Positions 25,819-34,592 of a stretch of 64,000 bases of DNA are shown piece after piece (the first letter of the stretch is position 1; each line of letters opens with the position of its first letter). A program made the position numbers and the translations under genes. The stretch lies in the NCBI RefSeq assembly GCF_001679325.1, contig NZ_LZMX01000001.1. One strand, given 5' to 3'. This stretch comes from Haemophilus_D parainfluenzae_AD (GTDB lineage: Bacteria > Pseudomonadota > Gammaproteobacteria > Enterobacterales > Pasteurellaceae). The notes below the pieces were generated by a model, which was given only the letters and a program-made list of their open reading frames with translations, had not been told where the DNA came from and did no database searches.

Positions 25819-26792
25819 TTTTCTTTATCCAAAATTGAATTTAAAAAATCTTCCAGCACAATTAACTGCTCTTTCGGTTCATTAATTGCGTTAAAAGTCT
25901 GTCTAAAAACGGAATCGGGTTGAATTCCCTGTAAATACCAAGCGACGTGCTTACGGGCTATTCGATAGCCTTTTTGCTCGCCATAGAACTGATGAAGTTC
26001 TTGAATATGACGCAAAATATGACCGCACTTTTCACGTAAACTTGGTGTTTGAATTATCGTATCATGTTCTACTAGCGCTTCCACTGCTTGGAAAAGCCAC
26101 GGATTGCCTAATGAAGCACGACCGATCATTATTGCATCGGCACCTGTGTACTCAAGTACCTTTTTCGCTTTCGAGGCAGAATCAATATCACCATTCGCAA
26201 TAACAGGAATTGAAATGGATTGTTTGACTGCTCGAATATTGTCGTATTCCGCTTCCCCTTCAAATAAGCATTCTTTCGTCCGCCCATGAATGGTTAAAGC
26301 TTGAATACCAGATTGTTCTGCAATTTTGCCGATTTGCACACAGTTTCGGTTTACTTTATCCCAACCTGTGCGAATTTTTAACGTCACAGGCACATCAACG
26401 GCATTCACCACTTCTTTTAAAATTTTTTCTACTAAATCAGGAAATTGAAGCAGTGCAGAGCCCGCTAATTTTCGATTTACTTTCTTTGCGGGACAACCCA
26501 TATTGATGTCGATAATTTCAGCACCATAGGCTACATTAATTGCTGCAGCTTGGGCCATTTCTAAAGGATCAGAACCTGCGATTTGCACCGCATTTAATCC
26601 TAGCTCTTCACTATGTGCTAAACGAAGTTTCGATTTCTCTGTATGCCAAACTTGTGGATTAGTGGACATCATCTCTGAAAACGTTAATCCCGCGCCATAA
26701 TGGGCACATAAACGTCGAAAGGGTTGATCCGTGATACCTGCCATGGGTGCCAATAAAATACGATTTTTTAATTCATAAGAACCAATTCGCAT
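25812..26792 (-). CDS. dusB: tRNA-dihydrouridine synthase B
   Basis: FMN-dependent enzyme reducing U17 of tRNA. A 326-residue TIM barrel: LAPMAGITDQPFRRL (residues 13-27), the catalytic-Cys loop INMGCPAKKVNRKLAGSALL (about residues 95-114), VTLKIRTGW, and the phosphate-binding MIGRASLGNPW. CPAKKV is diagnostic of DusB. Forms an operon with fis; 147 bp separate it from prmA upstream, so it probably has its own promoter there. Confidence 0.96.
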   Translation of the reverse strand: MRIGSYELKNRILLAPMAGITDQPFRRLCAHYGAGLTFSEMMSTNPQVWHTEKSKLRLAHSEELGLNAVQIAGSDPLEMAQAAAINVAYGAEIIDINMGCPAKKVNRKLAGSALLQFPDLVEKILKEVVNAVDVPVTLKIRTGWDKVNRNCVQIGKIAEQSGIQALTIHGRTKECLFEGEAEYDNIRAVKQSISIPVIANGDIDSASKAKKVLEYTGADAIMIGRASLGNPWLFQAVEALVEHDTIIQTPSLREKCGHILRHIQELHQFYGEQKGYRIARKHVAWYLQGIQPDSVFRQTFNAINEPKEQLIVLEDFLNSILDKEKC

Positions 26793-26939
26793 TTTATGTT
26801 ATCCCCAATTACAAGTCCTATCTCCAGCAAGTCAGGCAACAATAGCAACCGACAAGGGGTGTTATATTACGCATTTTTCTTTTTTTTGCAAAGTGAATTT
26901 TGTTCAAAAAATGCACTTTTTTTAATTGACAAAAAGAAA

Positions 26940-27827
26940 TTAAGCCGATTTTAATTTACCTGTAATACGGCACCATTCCTCTTTTACTGCAACAGGATCT
27001 AAATCAAAGGATTGTGCATAAGCATCGCATACCGATTGTGCTTGTGTTTCTAAAATGCCGGATAGTCCTAGATCCCCACCCTCTTTCACTAATTGAGAAA
27101 TAATTGGGTAAAGTTCTTTTAATGGACCCGCAAGAATATTCGCCACAACGACATCCGCTTTTAAATCGGCAGGTTTGTCATCGGATAAGAAAAGCTGAAG
27201 ACGATCTGCCACCCCATTCTGTTCCGCATTATTACGACTGGCGAGAATCGCTTGTGGATCGATATCAATACCAATCGCATTTTTCGCGCCTAATTTAAGG
27301 GCCGCAATAGCAAGAATCCCTGAACCGCAACCAAAATCGATGACGGTTTTGCCTGTTAAATCCAAACCATCTAACCACTCTAAACAAAGTGCGGTTGTCG
27401 GGTGGGTGCCTGTCCCGAAAGCTAAGCCAGGATCAAGCATTACATTAACCGCATTTTGATCCGGCACTTCACGCCAGCTTGGGCAAATCCATAAACGTTT
27501 GCCAAATTGCATTGGGTGGAAGTTATCCATCCATTCACGTTCCCAGTCTTTATCCTCGATTTGCTCGATTTTGTAAGCGGTATTTTCATCTAAATGATGC
27601 GCTTGTTTAAGCAGACTCACAATTTCACTCATATCTGTTTCTGCATCAAACAATGCGATCACATCGGTGTTTCCCCACAAACGTGTTTCGCCCGGAAGGG
27701 GCTCAAAAATCGGCGTATCTTGACTATCCATAAATGTCACCGAAACTGAGCCAATTTCTTCTAAAAAGTCGCTAATTTTCTCAGCTTTTTCATTTGTACT
27801 ATTTAAGCGAATTTGAATCCACGCCAT
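26940..27827 (-). CDS. prmA: Ribosomal protein L11 methyltransferase
   Basis: SAM-dependent enzyme that trimethylates L11 at several positions. It has 295 residues: N-terminal L11-recognition domain MAWIQIRLNSTNEKAE, then the methyltransferase domain with motif I VIDFGCGSGILAIAALKLGA (about residues 163-182), the preceding GTGTHPTTALCLEWLD and the NPPY-like motif VVANILAGPL. Part of the conserved panF-prmA-dusB-fis region; here an EamA gene sits between panF and prmA, 12 bp upstream. Confidence 0.97.
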   Translation of the reverse strand: MAWIQIRLNSTNEKAEKISDFLEEIGSVSVTFMDSQDTPIFEPLPGETRLWGNTDVIALFDAETDMSEIVSLLKQAHHLDENTAYKIEQIEDKDWEREWMDNFHPMQFGKRLWICPSWREVPDQNAVNVMLDPGLAFGTGTHPTTALCLEWLDGLDLTGKTVIDFGCGSGILAIAALKLGAKNAIGIDIDPQAILASRNNAEQNGVADRLQLFLSDDKPADLKADVVVANILAGPLKELYPIISQLVKEGGDLGLSGILETQAQSVCDAYAQSFDLDPVAVKEEWCRITGKLKSA

Positions 27828-27839
27828 CTTTTTTTCCTT

Positions 27840-28715
27840 TTAATTAATTTCTTTATGTAACCATCTCGGTAATAAACTTACGCCTAGAGCTGAAACCACA
27901 ATAATGATAATCCCAAGCGCTGAAACGAGTGAAACGTCCTCATTGAGCAGTAATACTGCCAAAAAGACACCAAAAATCGGCTCAAGTGCGGTCAAAATTC
28001 CCGAGATTTTTGCATCCACTGAATTTAAGCCTTTATTCCATAACCAAAAGGCAAACCAACTGCATGCTACGCCAAGATAAATCAAACCGAAGAAACCAAG
28101 CCAGTTAAAATGGATATCCCAGTTTTCAGTCAGTAATAAAGTAAATGGCAACATAGTGATGGTTGCTAACACAATCGAAATGGATGTGTAAGCTTGGGCT
28201 GAAACCGTTGCCACCACTTTTTTTGTCCAACGCAAGCAACAAGCAAACACAATACTTGCCGCCACCACTAAGGAACAGCCTAATAAACTAATTTCACTTG
28301 AGCCTTCATTACCCTGTCCACCTAAAATTAAAATAGCAACCCCTAAAAAAGCAAAAGCGCCACACAACCAATGGTACCATTTTGCACGATCTTGAAAGAA
28401 AAAATGTCCAATAAAAATCACACATAACGGCTCTAGTCCAATCATGGTCGTTGCGCTCGCCGCGCTCGTATATTTTAAGCCAATAAATTGCAGCAAAAAG
28501 GTGGCAGTATAATTAAAAAAACCTAACCACCAAAGCTGTTTTCGCATAGGTTTAGACACGCCTTTCCAACGACGAAAAAAGAGTGGCATCACAATAATCG
28601 CCGCCATGAATAAACGGGCTTGGATCATTAAAATAGTATCCATCATTGTGAAGGTGTATTTAGCGGCAACAAAGGCACTACTCCAAATAAACAATGCTAG
28701 AATTTGGTAAATCAT
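27840..28715 (-). CDS. EamA/DMT-family transporter
   Basis: A 291-residue inner-membrane protein with ten hydrophobic segments in two EamA repeats (first about residues 1-130, second about 145-285), the drug/metabolite exporter architecture. EamA members export amino acids, nucleotides or drugs; no substrate is indicated here. It lies between panF (16 bp before) and prmA (12 bp after), so it is certainly co-transcribed. E. coli has no gene at this position. An uptake signal lies just before its ATG. Confidence 0.88.
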   Translation of the reverse strand: MIYQILALFIWSSAFVAAKYTFTMMDTILMIQARLFMAAIIVMPLFFRRWKGVSKPMRKQLWWLGFFNYTATFLLQFIGLKYTSAASATTMIGLEPLCVIFIGHFFFQDRAKWYHWLCGAFAFLGVAILILGGQGNEGSSEISLLGCSLVVAASIVFACCLRWTKKVVATVSAQAYTSISIVLATITMLPFTLLLTENWDIHFNWLGFFGLIYLGVACSWFAFWLWNKGLNSVDAKISGILTALEPIFGVFLAVLLLNEDVSLVSALGIIIIVVSALGVSLLPRWLHKEIN

Positions 28716-28731
28716 AAAGTGCGGTCCATTT

Positions 28732-30156
28732 TTACTGGTTTTTGGCGCCGAATTGGTTACCTAAAATGAAAGCAATCAAACCAAATACAAGTGCGGGTAC
28801 AATGGCATTAAAACCAAATAATTTAATACCAAATTGAGTCAATAACACAAAACTACTCAATCCCACCACCATAGAGCTTATTGCACCAGCAGCATTTGCT
28901 TTATCCCAATAAATGCCTAATACGATCACCCAAAGGAATGCAGCTTCTAATCCCCCAAAAGCAAACAAATTCAACCAAATAATCATATCTGGTGGATTCA
29001 GTGCCGCGAGAATTAACAACGCCGATAAAATCAGTGTAATGACTGATGAAATACGGCTAATTCGTTTTTCATTCTTCGCCGCTTCAGGTTTGCTCGCTAA
29101 ATATAAGTCTTTCACAAAGATTGAAGAGGATTGAATGAGTTGCGCATCAACCGTAGACATAATCGCTGACATCGGCGCGGCTAAGAAAATCCCAGCAACA
29201 ATGGGCGGAAGCACTTCCAACATTAAGGTTGGGATGACTTTGTCTGATACCGTTAGATCAGGCACAACGGCTCGTCCTAAAGCACCCGCCAAATGCATTC
29301 CGAACATAATGACTGAAAGGACAATCGTACCAATGAGCATGCCTCGATGTAAGGCTTTACTATCTTTAAAAGCCATACAACGCACGGCTGTATGTGGCAA
29401 ACCAACCACACCAAAACAGACTAAGATCCAAAAGGATGCCATAAATTGAAAATCAAGCATATCATTCGGACCGTAAGGACTTACTAAACTCGGATCAATT
29501 TCAGTTAATTTATTGACCGCACTTTCCACGCCACCGAGATGGTAAACAACCCCAACTAATAGCACGATTGTACCCAAAATCATTACTGTACCTTGAATCG
29601 TATCGGTTAACACGACTGCTCGGAAACCACCAATAAACGTATAAATACCAACCGTTAAGGCAAAAATAAGTAAGGCATGAGTATAAGGAATACCTATCGT
29701 GGTTTCGAGCAATCTTGCCCCCCCAATAAATTGCACAACCATGGCGGCAAAGAAGGCGAGCAACAATGCTAGACTGGAAATCCAAACGAGATATTTATTT
29801 TTATAACGATAGAGAAAGAGATCATTGATGGTAAGCGCATTGGTTTCGCGAGAAAGTAATGCAAACTTTTTGCCTAATGCGCCTAAGGCTAACCAAACAG
29901 CCGGTACTTGGATCATGGCGAGTAATACCCAACCTAGCCCATATTTATAAGCAGCCCCTGGTCCACCAACAAAAGAACTGGCACTGGCATAAGTGGAAGC
30001 AGTTGTCATCGCAAGCACAAAGCCCGTCATGGAGCGATTTCCCACATAATACTCCGTAAGGAAATCACCTTTACTGCGTTTAACATAAGCAAATAATGCC
30101 GCGCCAAAGATGAAAACTAAGTAGATAACTAAGGGGAGAATAATACCTAAATTCAT
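28732..30156 (-). CDS. panF: Sodium/pantothenate symporter
   Basis: Na+-coupled importer of pantothenate, the precursor of coenzyme A, of the SSS family. It has 474 residues and about 13 transmembrane segments. Family signatures are YYVGNRSMTGFVLAMTTASTYASASSFVGGPGAAY (Na+ site, about residues 36-70) and the GLPHTAVRCMAFKD loop. Its ATG overlaps the stop of the upstream yhdT gene by one base (TAATG), as expected for the yhdT-panF pair. Confidence 0.95.
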   Translation of the reverse strand: MNLGIILPLVIYLVFIFGAALFAYVKRSKGDFLTEYYVGNRSMTGFVLAMTTASTYASASSFVGGPGAAYKYGLGWVLLAMIQVPAVWLALGALGKKFALLSRETNALTINDLFLYRYKNKYLVWISSLALLLAFFAAMVVQFIGGARLLETTIGIPYTHALLIFALTVGIYTFIGGFRAVVLTDTIQGTVMILGTIVLLVGVVYHLGGVESAVNKLTEIDPSLVSPYGPNDMLDFQFMASFWILVCFGVVGLPHTAVRCMAFKDSKALHRGMLIGTIVLSVIMFGMHLAGALGRAVVPDLTVSDKVIPTLMLEVLPPIVAGIFLAAPMSAIMSTVDAQLIQSSSIFVKDLYLASKPEAAKNEKRISRISSVITLILSALLILAALNPPDMIIWLNLFAFGGLEAAFLWVIVLGIYWDKANAAGAISSMVVGLSSFVLLTQFGIKLFGFNAIVPALVFGLIAFILGNQFGAKNQ

Positions 30157-30410
30157 TATTTATTCTCCTTTGACTCAACGTCTAGTGGAATATCTAAAAA
30201 GACAATTTTGACAATCCAATACCCAATGATTACAAACAAAATGGGTAAATAAATGCAGGATAATTCAAACCACAACGGAAACCCTATCGGCCCAGACGAG
30301 TTTTTTGGTAGATAAGCACAAACACACCACCCAATCACGTAAAGAATGGCTAACCCTAATGCCCAGCGCGCCTCCTTGGTAGCTTGTTTATATCGTTGTG
30401 ATAAATCCAT
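30156..30410 (-). CDS. yhdT: YhdT-family (DUF997) small membrane protein
   Basis: An 84-residue protein with two hydrophobic segments (about 17-37 and 50-72), the small subunit-like partner regularly encoded next to the panF sodium symporter. Its biochemical role is unknown. GGAGTTAATA precedes the ATG, and the stop overlaps the panF start by one base. In E. coli the same gene directly follows accC; here two extra genes lie between. Confidence 0.9.
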   Translation of the reverse strand: MDLSQRYKQATKEARWALGLAILYVIGWCVCAYLPKNSSGPIGFPLWFELSCIYLPILFVIIGYWIVKIVFLDIPLDVESKENK

Positions 30411-30426
30411 TATTAACTCCTTTTGG

Positions 30427-31875
30427 TTAGAAAGTTGTGCCCATTTCTAGAAAAATACGATTTTTATCATAACTATAAAATGGATGATTACTTGAAACTC
30501 GTTGATAAGACCATGTAATTTTAGGCGTGATTCCCCAAAAGTAAAGATCACGATGCCATAATGTTACTGCTGATTGATATTCATTATTTTTTTGACGAAT
30601 ATTAAATAAATCAGCACCTTTGTAAGTTCTATGCGCATAGGCAAGGGAAACTCGAGTTGAAATACCCCAGCCCCACTCTTGCCCCCAACCTAAACGCAGA
30701 TTTTTACGTTGATAAGCATTGTCTTCGTCGCGTGTATTTTCACGATTATAATCAGCGCCTACAAACCAAAATTGACCACTCTTAGGAAAATAAGATAACG
30801 TATTCGACCAAAGATAGTTATTCCCATTCAAATGTTTACGAGTGGTATAACGCTGTTCACCATACTCAAGTGCGGTTGAAATTTGCCACTTTTCACTCAA
30901 CCAATAAGTTAAATCTAAACGAGCACCTGAATTTTTCGAATACTGTTTCATTGACTCGTTACCTGATGCGCCACCAGCATACCATCGTCTTTCTGTAAAT
31001 GGCATCAATGAAATCTCAAAACGTGCTGTTTGATAACCTACTCCAGCACCGACTCTACCATTAAATTCATTATATTTTTTATTATCCCAGTAATATTTTC
31101 CTCTTCCCTCAATAGAAAATTGAGCGAAATAATTATGGGATAATGACCATTTTTTCTCTGCTTCTGCAAAATAAGAAAAACCTGTTGCACTTTCGCGCTC
31201 CCAGGCATTCCAATTTCCAATGCGAGTGCCTGCTTTTGGTGCATTGTTAATATTACTTTCATTCAAGAAACTCAAACCACCTCGAAACTTCCACTGTTCT
31301 CGGCGGTTAAGTGCTGAAAGATATTGGTCGATCATGGCGATAGACTCAGGTGAAACTTGTTCAGCTCTCAGTTTTTGGAATTGATCTTTAGCAGCCTCAT
31401 TATCATTGTTTAAAAAGAGAGCTTGTGCTAACTGATAACGTAACGGTAGAATGGTCGAATCTTGAGAAAATAGCGTACGATAACGAGTTACCGCCTCCGA
31501 AAAACGCCTTTCTTCGCGAGCATTAATCGCATTCGCCCATTCAAGTAAAAATGGATCTTGTTTAGACAAGTTTTGATACAACGGCAATAATAGTTGAACG
31601 GCTTCACCGTTATTTTGCAACACTGCAGGAATCAATCCACGTACGATTAAATCAGGATGTTTTGCCAATTCTTCTTTCGTCATAGAAAGTGTATGTTTAT
31701 CATCATGTTTTTCTGAAATTTGTGGCTTTTGAGTGGATAAGTCAGGTTTCACAAGCTGAAGCTGATCATCAAACCGCTCATCCCGAGGTTGAGGAGACTT
31801 CTCTGCAGCAAAAGAGAAAGAACTCAGCAATAAAGACGAGCTTAAGAATAAAACAAGTTTAGATTGTGGAATCAT
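30427..31875 (-). CDS. Slam-type surface lipoprotein assembly modifier (DUF560)
   Basis: Outer-membrane protein of the Slam family, which moves lipoproteins or secreted hemophores to the cell surface. From the ATG at 31875 (GGGAATAA upstream) it has 482 residues: a Sec signal peptide ending SFAA, a periplasmic TPR-like N-terminal domain (about 80-190, e.g. RFSEAVTRYRTLFSQDSTILPLRYQLAQALFL region), and a C-terminal barrel (about 200-482) with alternating aromatic strands and terminal Phe (MGTTF). An earlier in-frame ATG (31887) is possible. The gene before it encodes a matching TbpB-like lipoprotein, its likely client. A hairpin separates the two. The family is recognised by architecture. Confidence 0.85.
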   Translation of the reverse strand: MIPQSKLVLFLSSSLLLSSFSFAAEKSPQPRDERFDDQLQLVKPDLSTQKPQISEKHDDKHTLSMTKEELAKHPDLIVRGLIPAVLQNNGEAVQLLLPLYQNLSKQDPFLLEWANAINAREERRFSEAVTRYRTLFSQDSTILPLRYQLAQALFLNNDNEAAKDQFQKLRAEQVSPESIAMIDQYLSALNRREQWKFRGGLSFLNESNINNAPKAGTRIGNWNAWERESATGFSYFAEAEKKWSLSHNYFAQFSIEGRGKYYWDNKKYNEFNGRVGAGVGYQTARFEISLMPFTERRWYAGGASGNESMKQYSKNSGARLDLTYWLSEKWQISTALEYGEQRYTTRKHLNGNNYLWSNTLSYFPKSGQFWFVGADYNRENTRDEDNAYQRKNLRLGWGQEWGWGISTRVSLAYAHRTYKGADLFNIRQKNNEYQSAVTLWHRDLYFWGITPKITWSYQRVSSNHPFYSYDKNRIFLEMGTTF

Positions 31876-31897
31876 TTTTATTCCCATAAAGAAAATA

Positions 31898-31919
31898 AAG
31901 CAAGCACGAAGCTTGCTTT
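31898..31919 (-). terminator. Intercistronic hairpin between lipoprotein and Slam genes
   Basis: A 9-bp stem, AAAGCAAGC (31898-31906) with GCTTGCTTT (31911-31919), a 4-nt loop, followed on the minus strand by TTATTTTCTTT. Likely a partial terminator that keeps Slam expression below that of its client. Confidence 0.75.
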
Positions 31920-31942
31920 AAATAATAATGAAATAGAATTTT

Positions 31943-33047
31943 TTATTGTGCTTTTGCACCGTAGGCTCCAACCCAAGAATTATCTTTAGCTTTTACCATT
32001 CCACCTAGTTCTTTAGCTCCATCCCCATAAAACTTGCCCTCTGATACAGCTTCTGAAACAAAAGAGGAGGATTTTGCAGTACCGTAAAATTTATTGCCTG
32101 AAATATCGGCATTAATGTCAACTTTGACGTTATTAAATTTACTTTCCCCAGATTCAACATCATATTTCGGACTATCAACGTTTAAACTTCCTGATAATTT
32201 TTTGTCACCAAAATTAACCTTAAATTCAGAGGTGCCTTTTCTATAACTACCAAATACGTGATTCCCTTTATCAGCCATTATACTTTCACCTTTGTAAGTA
32301 ACTTCTCCTGATTCTGGCACACTGTTTGAAGGATTTCCATTATAAAAAAGAATATCATCTTGCCCAAATGAATGACTTGCAATTGCACCAAAGCGAACAT
32401 CTGTGTATTTTCCACAACAAATATGTGGAGCTAAATTCAGCTCCTCGATAAAAGCACCTTCTTTTGTCCAATCTTGACTTGATTCAAATTTAAAATCAAT
32501 AGGGATATTTTTGCCATCAACATTGATACTAGCAAAATTATTAGTAGCAATGAGCTCCTGTTCATTTTTAATTGTATTAATATTTCCCGCAATATTTCCC
32601 TCATCTCCTGTTTTTATAGAAAATGCTAAACCAGTATTAGTTGGCAAACGTTCAGGCATTCCAAGAGTTGTCTGTTCAATTGGTTTGGATTCCTCAGTTG
32701 GTTTGGATTCCTCAGTTGGTTTGGATTCCTCAGTTGGTTTGGACTGNNNNNNNNNNNNNNNNNNNNNNNNNNNNNNNNNNNNNNNNNNNNNNNNNNNNNN
32801 NNNNNNNNNNNNNNNNNNNNNNNNNNNNNNNNNNNNNNNNNNNNNNNNNNNNNNNNNCCTCAGTTGGTTTGGACTGTTCAGTTGGTTTGGACTGCTCAGT
32901 TGGTTTGGACTGCTCAGTGGGTTTGGACTGCTCAGTGGGTTTGGGTTGACTCACTAATTGATTATTACCACCGCCACCACTTCCACAGGAAGCTAGTATT
33001 ACCGTTGTAAGAATAGTTAAGCTGAATTTCGAAAGATTAAATTTCAT
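31943..33047 (-). CDS. TbpB-like surface lipoprotein with tandem-repeat stalk (probable Slam client; contains an assembly gap)
   Basis: One gene interrupted by 111 Ns (32747-32857). The N-terminus MKFNLSKFSLTILTTVILASC has a lipobox (LASC, Cys21) followed by GSGGGG. Then comes a stalk of PTEQSK/PTEESK hexapeptides, and a C-terminal domain of about 240 residues ending EGKFYGDGAKELGGMV...GAYGAKAQ, the transferrin-binding-protein-B-like barrel signature. As assembled the two halves differ in frame by one base. The 18-bp repeat phase shows that the true gap length must leave remainder 2 on division by 3, so the break is an artefact of the N count rather than a proven frameshift. A start at 32659 seen in the second half is internal. 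The ligand (transferrin, heme, factor H or other) is unknown. Confidence 0.85.
32663..32942 (-). repeat. 18-bp tandem repeat encoding PTE(Q/E)SK, with sequence gap
   Basis: Units of 18 bp (CAGTTGGTTTGGACTGCT and close variants on the plus strand) run on both sides of the gap: about four to five on the lipid-anchor side, mostly the Q form, and three to four on the barrel side, mostly the E form. Multiples of 18 keep the reading frame, so copy-number change alters stalk length, not on/off state. Confidence 0.9.
32747..32857. other. Assembly gap (111 N)
   Basis: A run of 111 unknown bases inside the tandem repeat, typical of collapsed repeats in short-read assemblies. Repeat phase predicts a true length of 17 plus a multiple of 18 (for example 107 or 125), not 111. 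Confidence 0.98.
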
Positions 33048-33151
33048 TGTTTTTCCTTAAGTAAAAAATAGCCAAAAATTATATAGGGATTTTATATCAT
33101 TTCAAATACATTTTATAAATCATTGGGATAAAATTAACTAAACTTAATAAA

Positions 33152-33182
33152 AAACGGCTAATCCATCTTGAATTAGCCGTTT
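33152..33182 (-). terminator. Terminator of accBC
   Basis: An 11-bp stem, AAACGGCTAAT (33152-33162) with ATTAGCCGTTT (33172-33182), 5 bp after the accC stop, with T-rich sequence following on the minus strand. It isolates accBC from the inserted lipoprotein/Slam pair. Confidence 0.85.
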
Positions 33183-33186
33183 CATT

Positions 33187-34533
33187 TTAATCATACATTC
33201 CTAATTTCTTCTCTAAATAGTGGATATTCGCACCACCTTTTTGGAAATTTTCATCTTCAAGAATAAGTTCATGAAGTGGGATATTTGTTTTGATACCATC
33301 AATGATCGTCTCTGATAATGCATTTTGCATACGACGGATTGCTACATCACGAGTATCACCGTATGTGATTAATTTTGCGATCATAGAATCATAATGTGGA
33401 GGAACGGTATAGCCACCATACACATGAGAATCCCAGCGAACACCTAAGCCACCCGGTGAGTGCAAGTGTGCCACTTTACCTGGAGATGGTAAGAATGTTT
33501 TTGGATCTTCTGCATTGATACGACATTCAATTGCATGACCTTTCACTTTAATATCTTCTTGTTTGTAAGAAAGTGGTAAACCAGCCGCAATACGCAATTG
33601 TTCTTTAACCAAATCCACGCCGGTAATCATTTCTGTTACTGGATGTTCTACTTGAATACGGGTATTCATTTCGATGAAATAGAACTCACCATTTTCATAT
33701 AAGAATTCAAACGTACCTGCACCGCGATAGCCAATTTCAACGCAAGCCTTCGCACAGCGAGAGCCAATATCACGACGAACTTCTTCGGTAATACCTGGTG
33801 CGGGTGCTTCTTCTACGACTTTTTGGTGACGACGTTGCATAGAGCAATCACGCTCTGCAAGATAGATTGCGTTACCGTGTGTATCCGCTAAAACTTGGAT
33901 TTCAATATGGCGTGGATTTTCTAAATATTTTTCCATATAAACCATATCATTGTTAAACGCTGCTTTTGCCTCTGCTTTAGTCATCGCAATAGATTCTTCA
34001 AGTGCATCTTCACTACGTACCACGCGCATACCACGACCACCGCCGCCGCCAGATGCCTTGATAATAATTGGATAGCCAATACGTTTTGCAATTTCTTTAT
34101 TTTTCGCGATATCGCTACCTACTGGGCCATCTGAACCAGGTACGCAAGGCACGCCTGCTTTTTTCATTGCTTTAATCGCAGAAACTTTATCCCCCATCAA
34201 ACGAATAACGTCTGCAGTTGGACCAATAAAGATAAAACCAGAACGCTCAACTTGCTCTGCAAAATCCGCGTTTTCAGAAAGGAAACCATAACCAGGGTGA
34301 ATCGCATCCGCACCGGTTACTTCTGCTGCAGCAATAATCGCAGGAATATTTAAATAACTTTTTACAGATGGCGCTGGTCCGATACAAACTGTTTCATCTG
34401 CAAGTAATACGTGTTTTAAATCACGGTCAGCGGTAGAGTGAACCGCCACGGTTTTAATGCCTAATTCTTTACAGGCACGCAAAATACGCAGTGCAATTTC
34501 ACCACGGTTAGCAATCACAACTTTTTCTAACAT
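33187..34533 (-). CDS. accC: Biotin carboxylase subunit of acetyl-CoA carboxylase
   Basis: ATP-dependent carboxylation of the biotin on AccB, the first half of malonyl-CoA synthesis. From the ATG at 34533 it has 448 residues, as in E. coli. ATP-grasp signatures: KASGGGGGRGMRVV (about 159-172), AERDCSMQRRHQKVVEEAP (about 230-248), and the catalytic FIEMNTRIQVEHPVTEM (about 285-301). It is 59 bp downstream of accB with a hairpin between. A four-residue longer start is possible but lacks homology. Confidence 0.98.
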   Translation of the reverse strand: MLEKVVIANRGEIALRILRACKELGIKTVAVHSTADRDLKHVLLADETVCIGPAPSVKSYLNIPAIIAAAEVTGADAIHPGYGFLSENADFAEQVERSGFIFIGPTADVIRLMGDKVSAIKAMKKAGVPCVPGSDGPVGSDIAKNKEIAKRIGYPIIIKASGGGGGRGMRVVRSEDALEESIAMTKAEAKAAFNNDMVYMEKYLENPRHIEIQVLADTHGNAIYLAERDCSMQRRHQKVVEEAPAPGITEEVRRDIGSRCAKACVEIGYRGAGTFEFLYENGEFYFIEMNTRIQVEHPVTEMITGVDLVKEQLRIAAGLPLSYKQEDIKVKGHAIECRINAEDPKTFLPSPGKVAHLHSPGGLGVRWDSHVYGGYTVPPHYDSMIAKLITYGDTRDVAIRRMQNALSETIIDGIKTNIPLHELILEDENFQKGGANIHYLEKKLGMYD

Positions 34534-34554
34534 AACAATTTCCACTTGGGTGAA

Positions 34555-34578
34555 AAATGGCGAGAAAGCTCGCCATTT
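34555..34578 (-). other. Hairpin in the accB-accC intergenic region
   Basis: A 10-bp perfect stem, AAATGGCGAG (34555-34564) with CTCGCCATTT (34569-34578), and a 4-nt loop, with TTTTCACCC following on the minus strand. It may be a partial terminator or RNA-processing site that sets the AccB:AccC ratio. Confidence 0.7.
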
Positions 34579-34592
34579 CAGATTGATAGGGA

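Noticed and set aside
26880..26939. Possible terminator after prmA
   Set aside because: AAAGTG and CACTTT halves can pair, but the stem is short and imperfect with an 18-nt loop; not convincing.
31943..32659. The barrel domain as a separate 238-residue gene
   Set aside because: The frame break is explained by a wrong number of Ns. No ribosome site lies before 32659, and repeat codons continue upstream of it in the same frame.
32663..32942. Possible CRISPR array
   Set aside because: Direct 18-bp repeats with no unique spacers and a coding frame; it is a coding tandem repeat.
32659..32957. Apparent plus-strand reading frames through the repeat and gap
   Set aside because: They are the complement of the lipoprotein repeat (the VGLDSSVGLD pattern); the minus strand has the lipobox, stalk and barrel.
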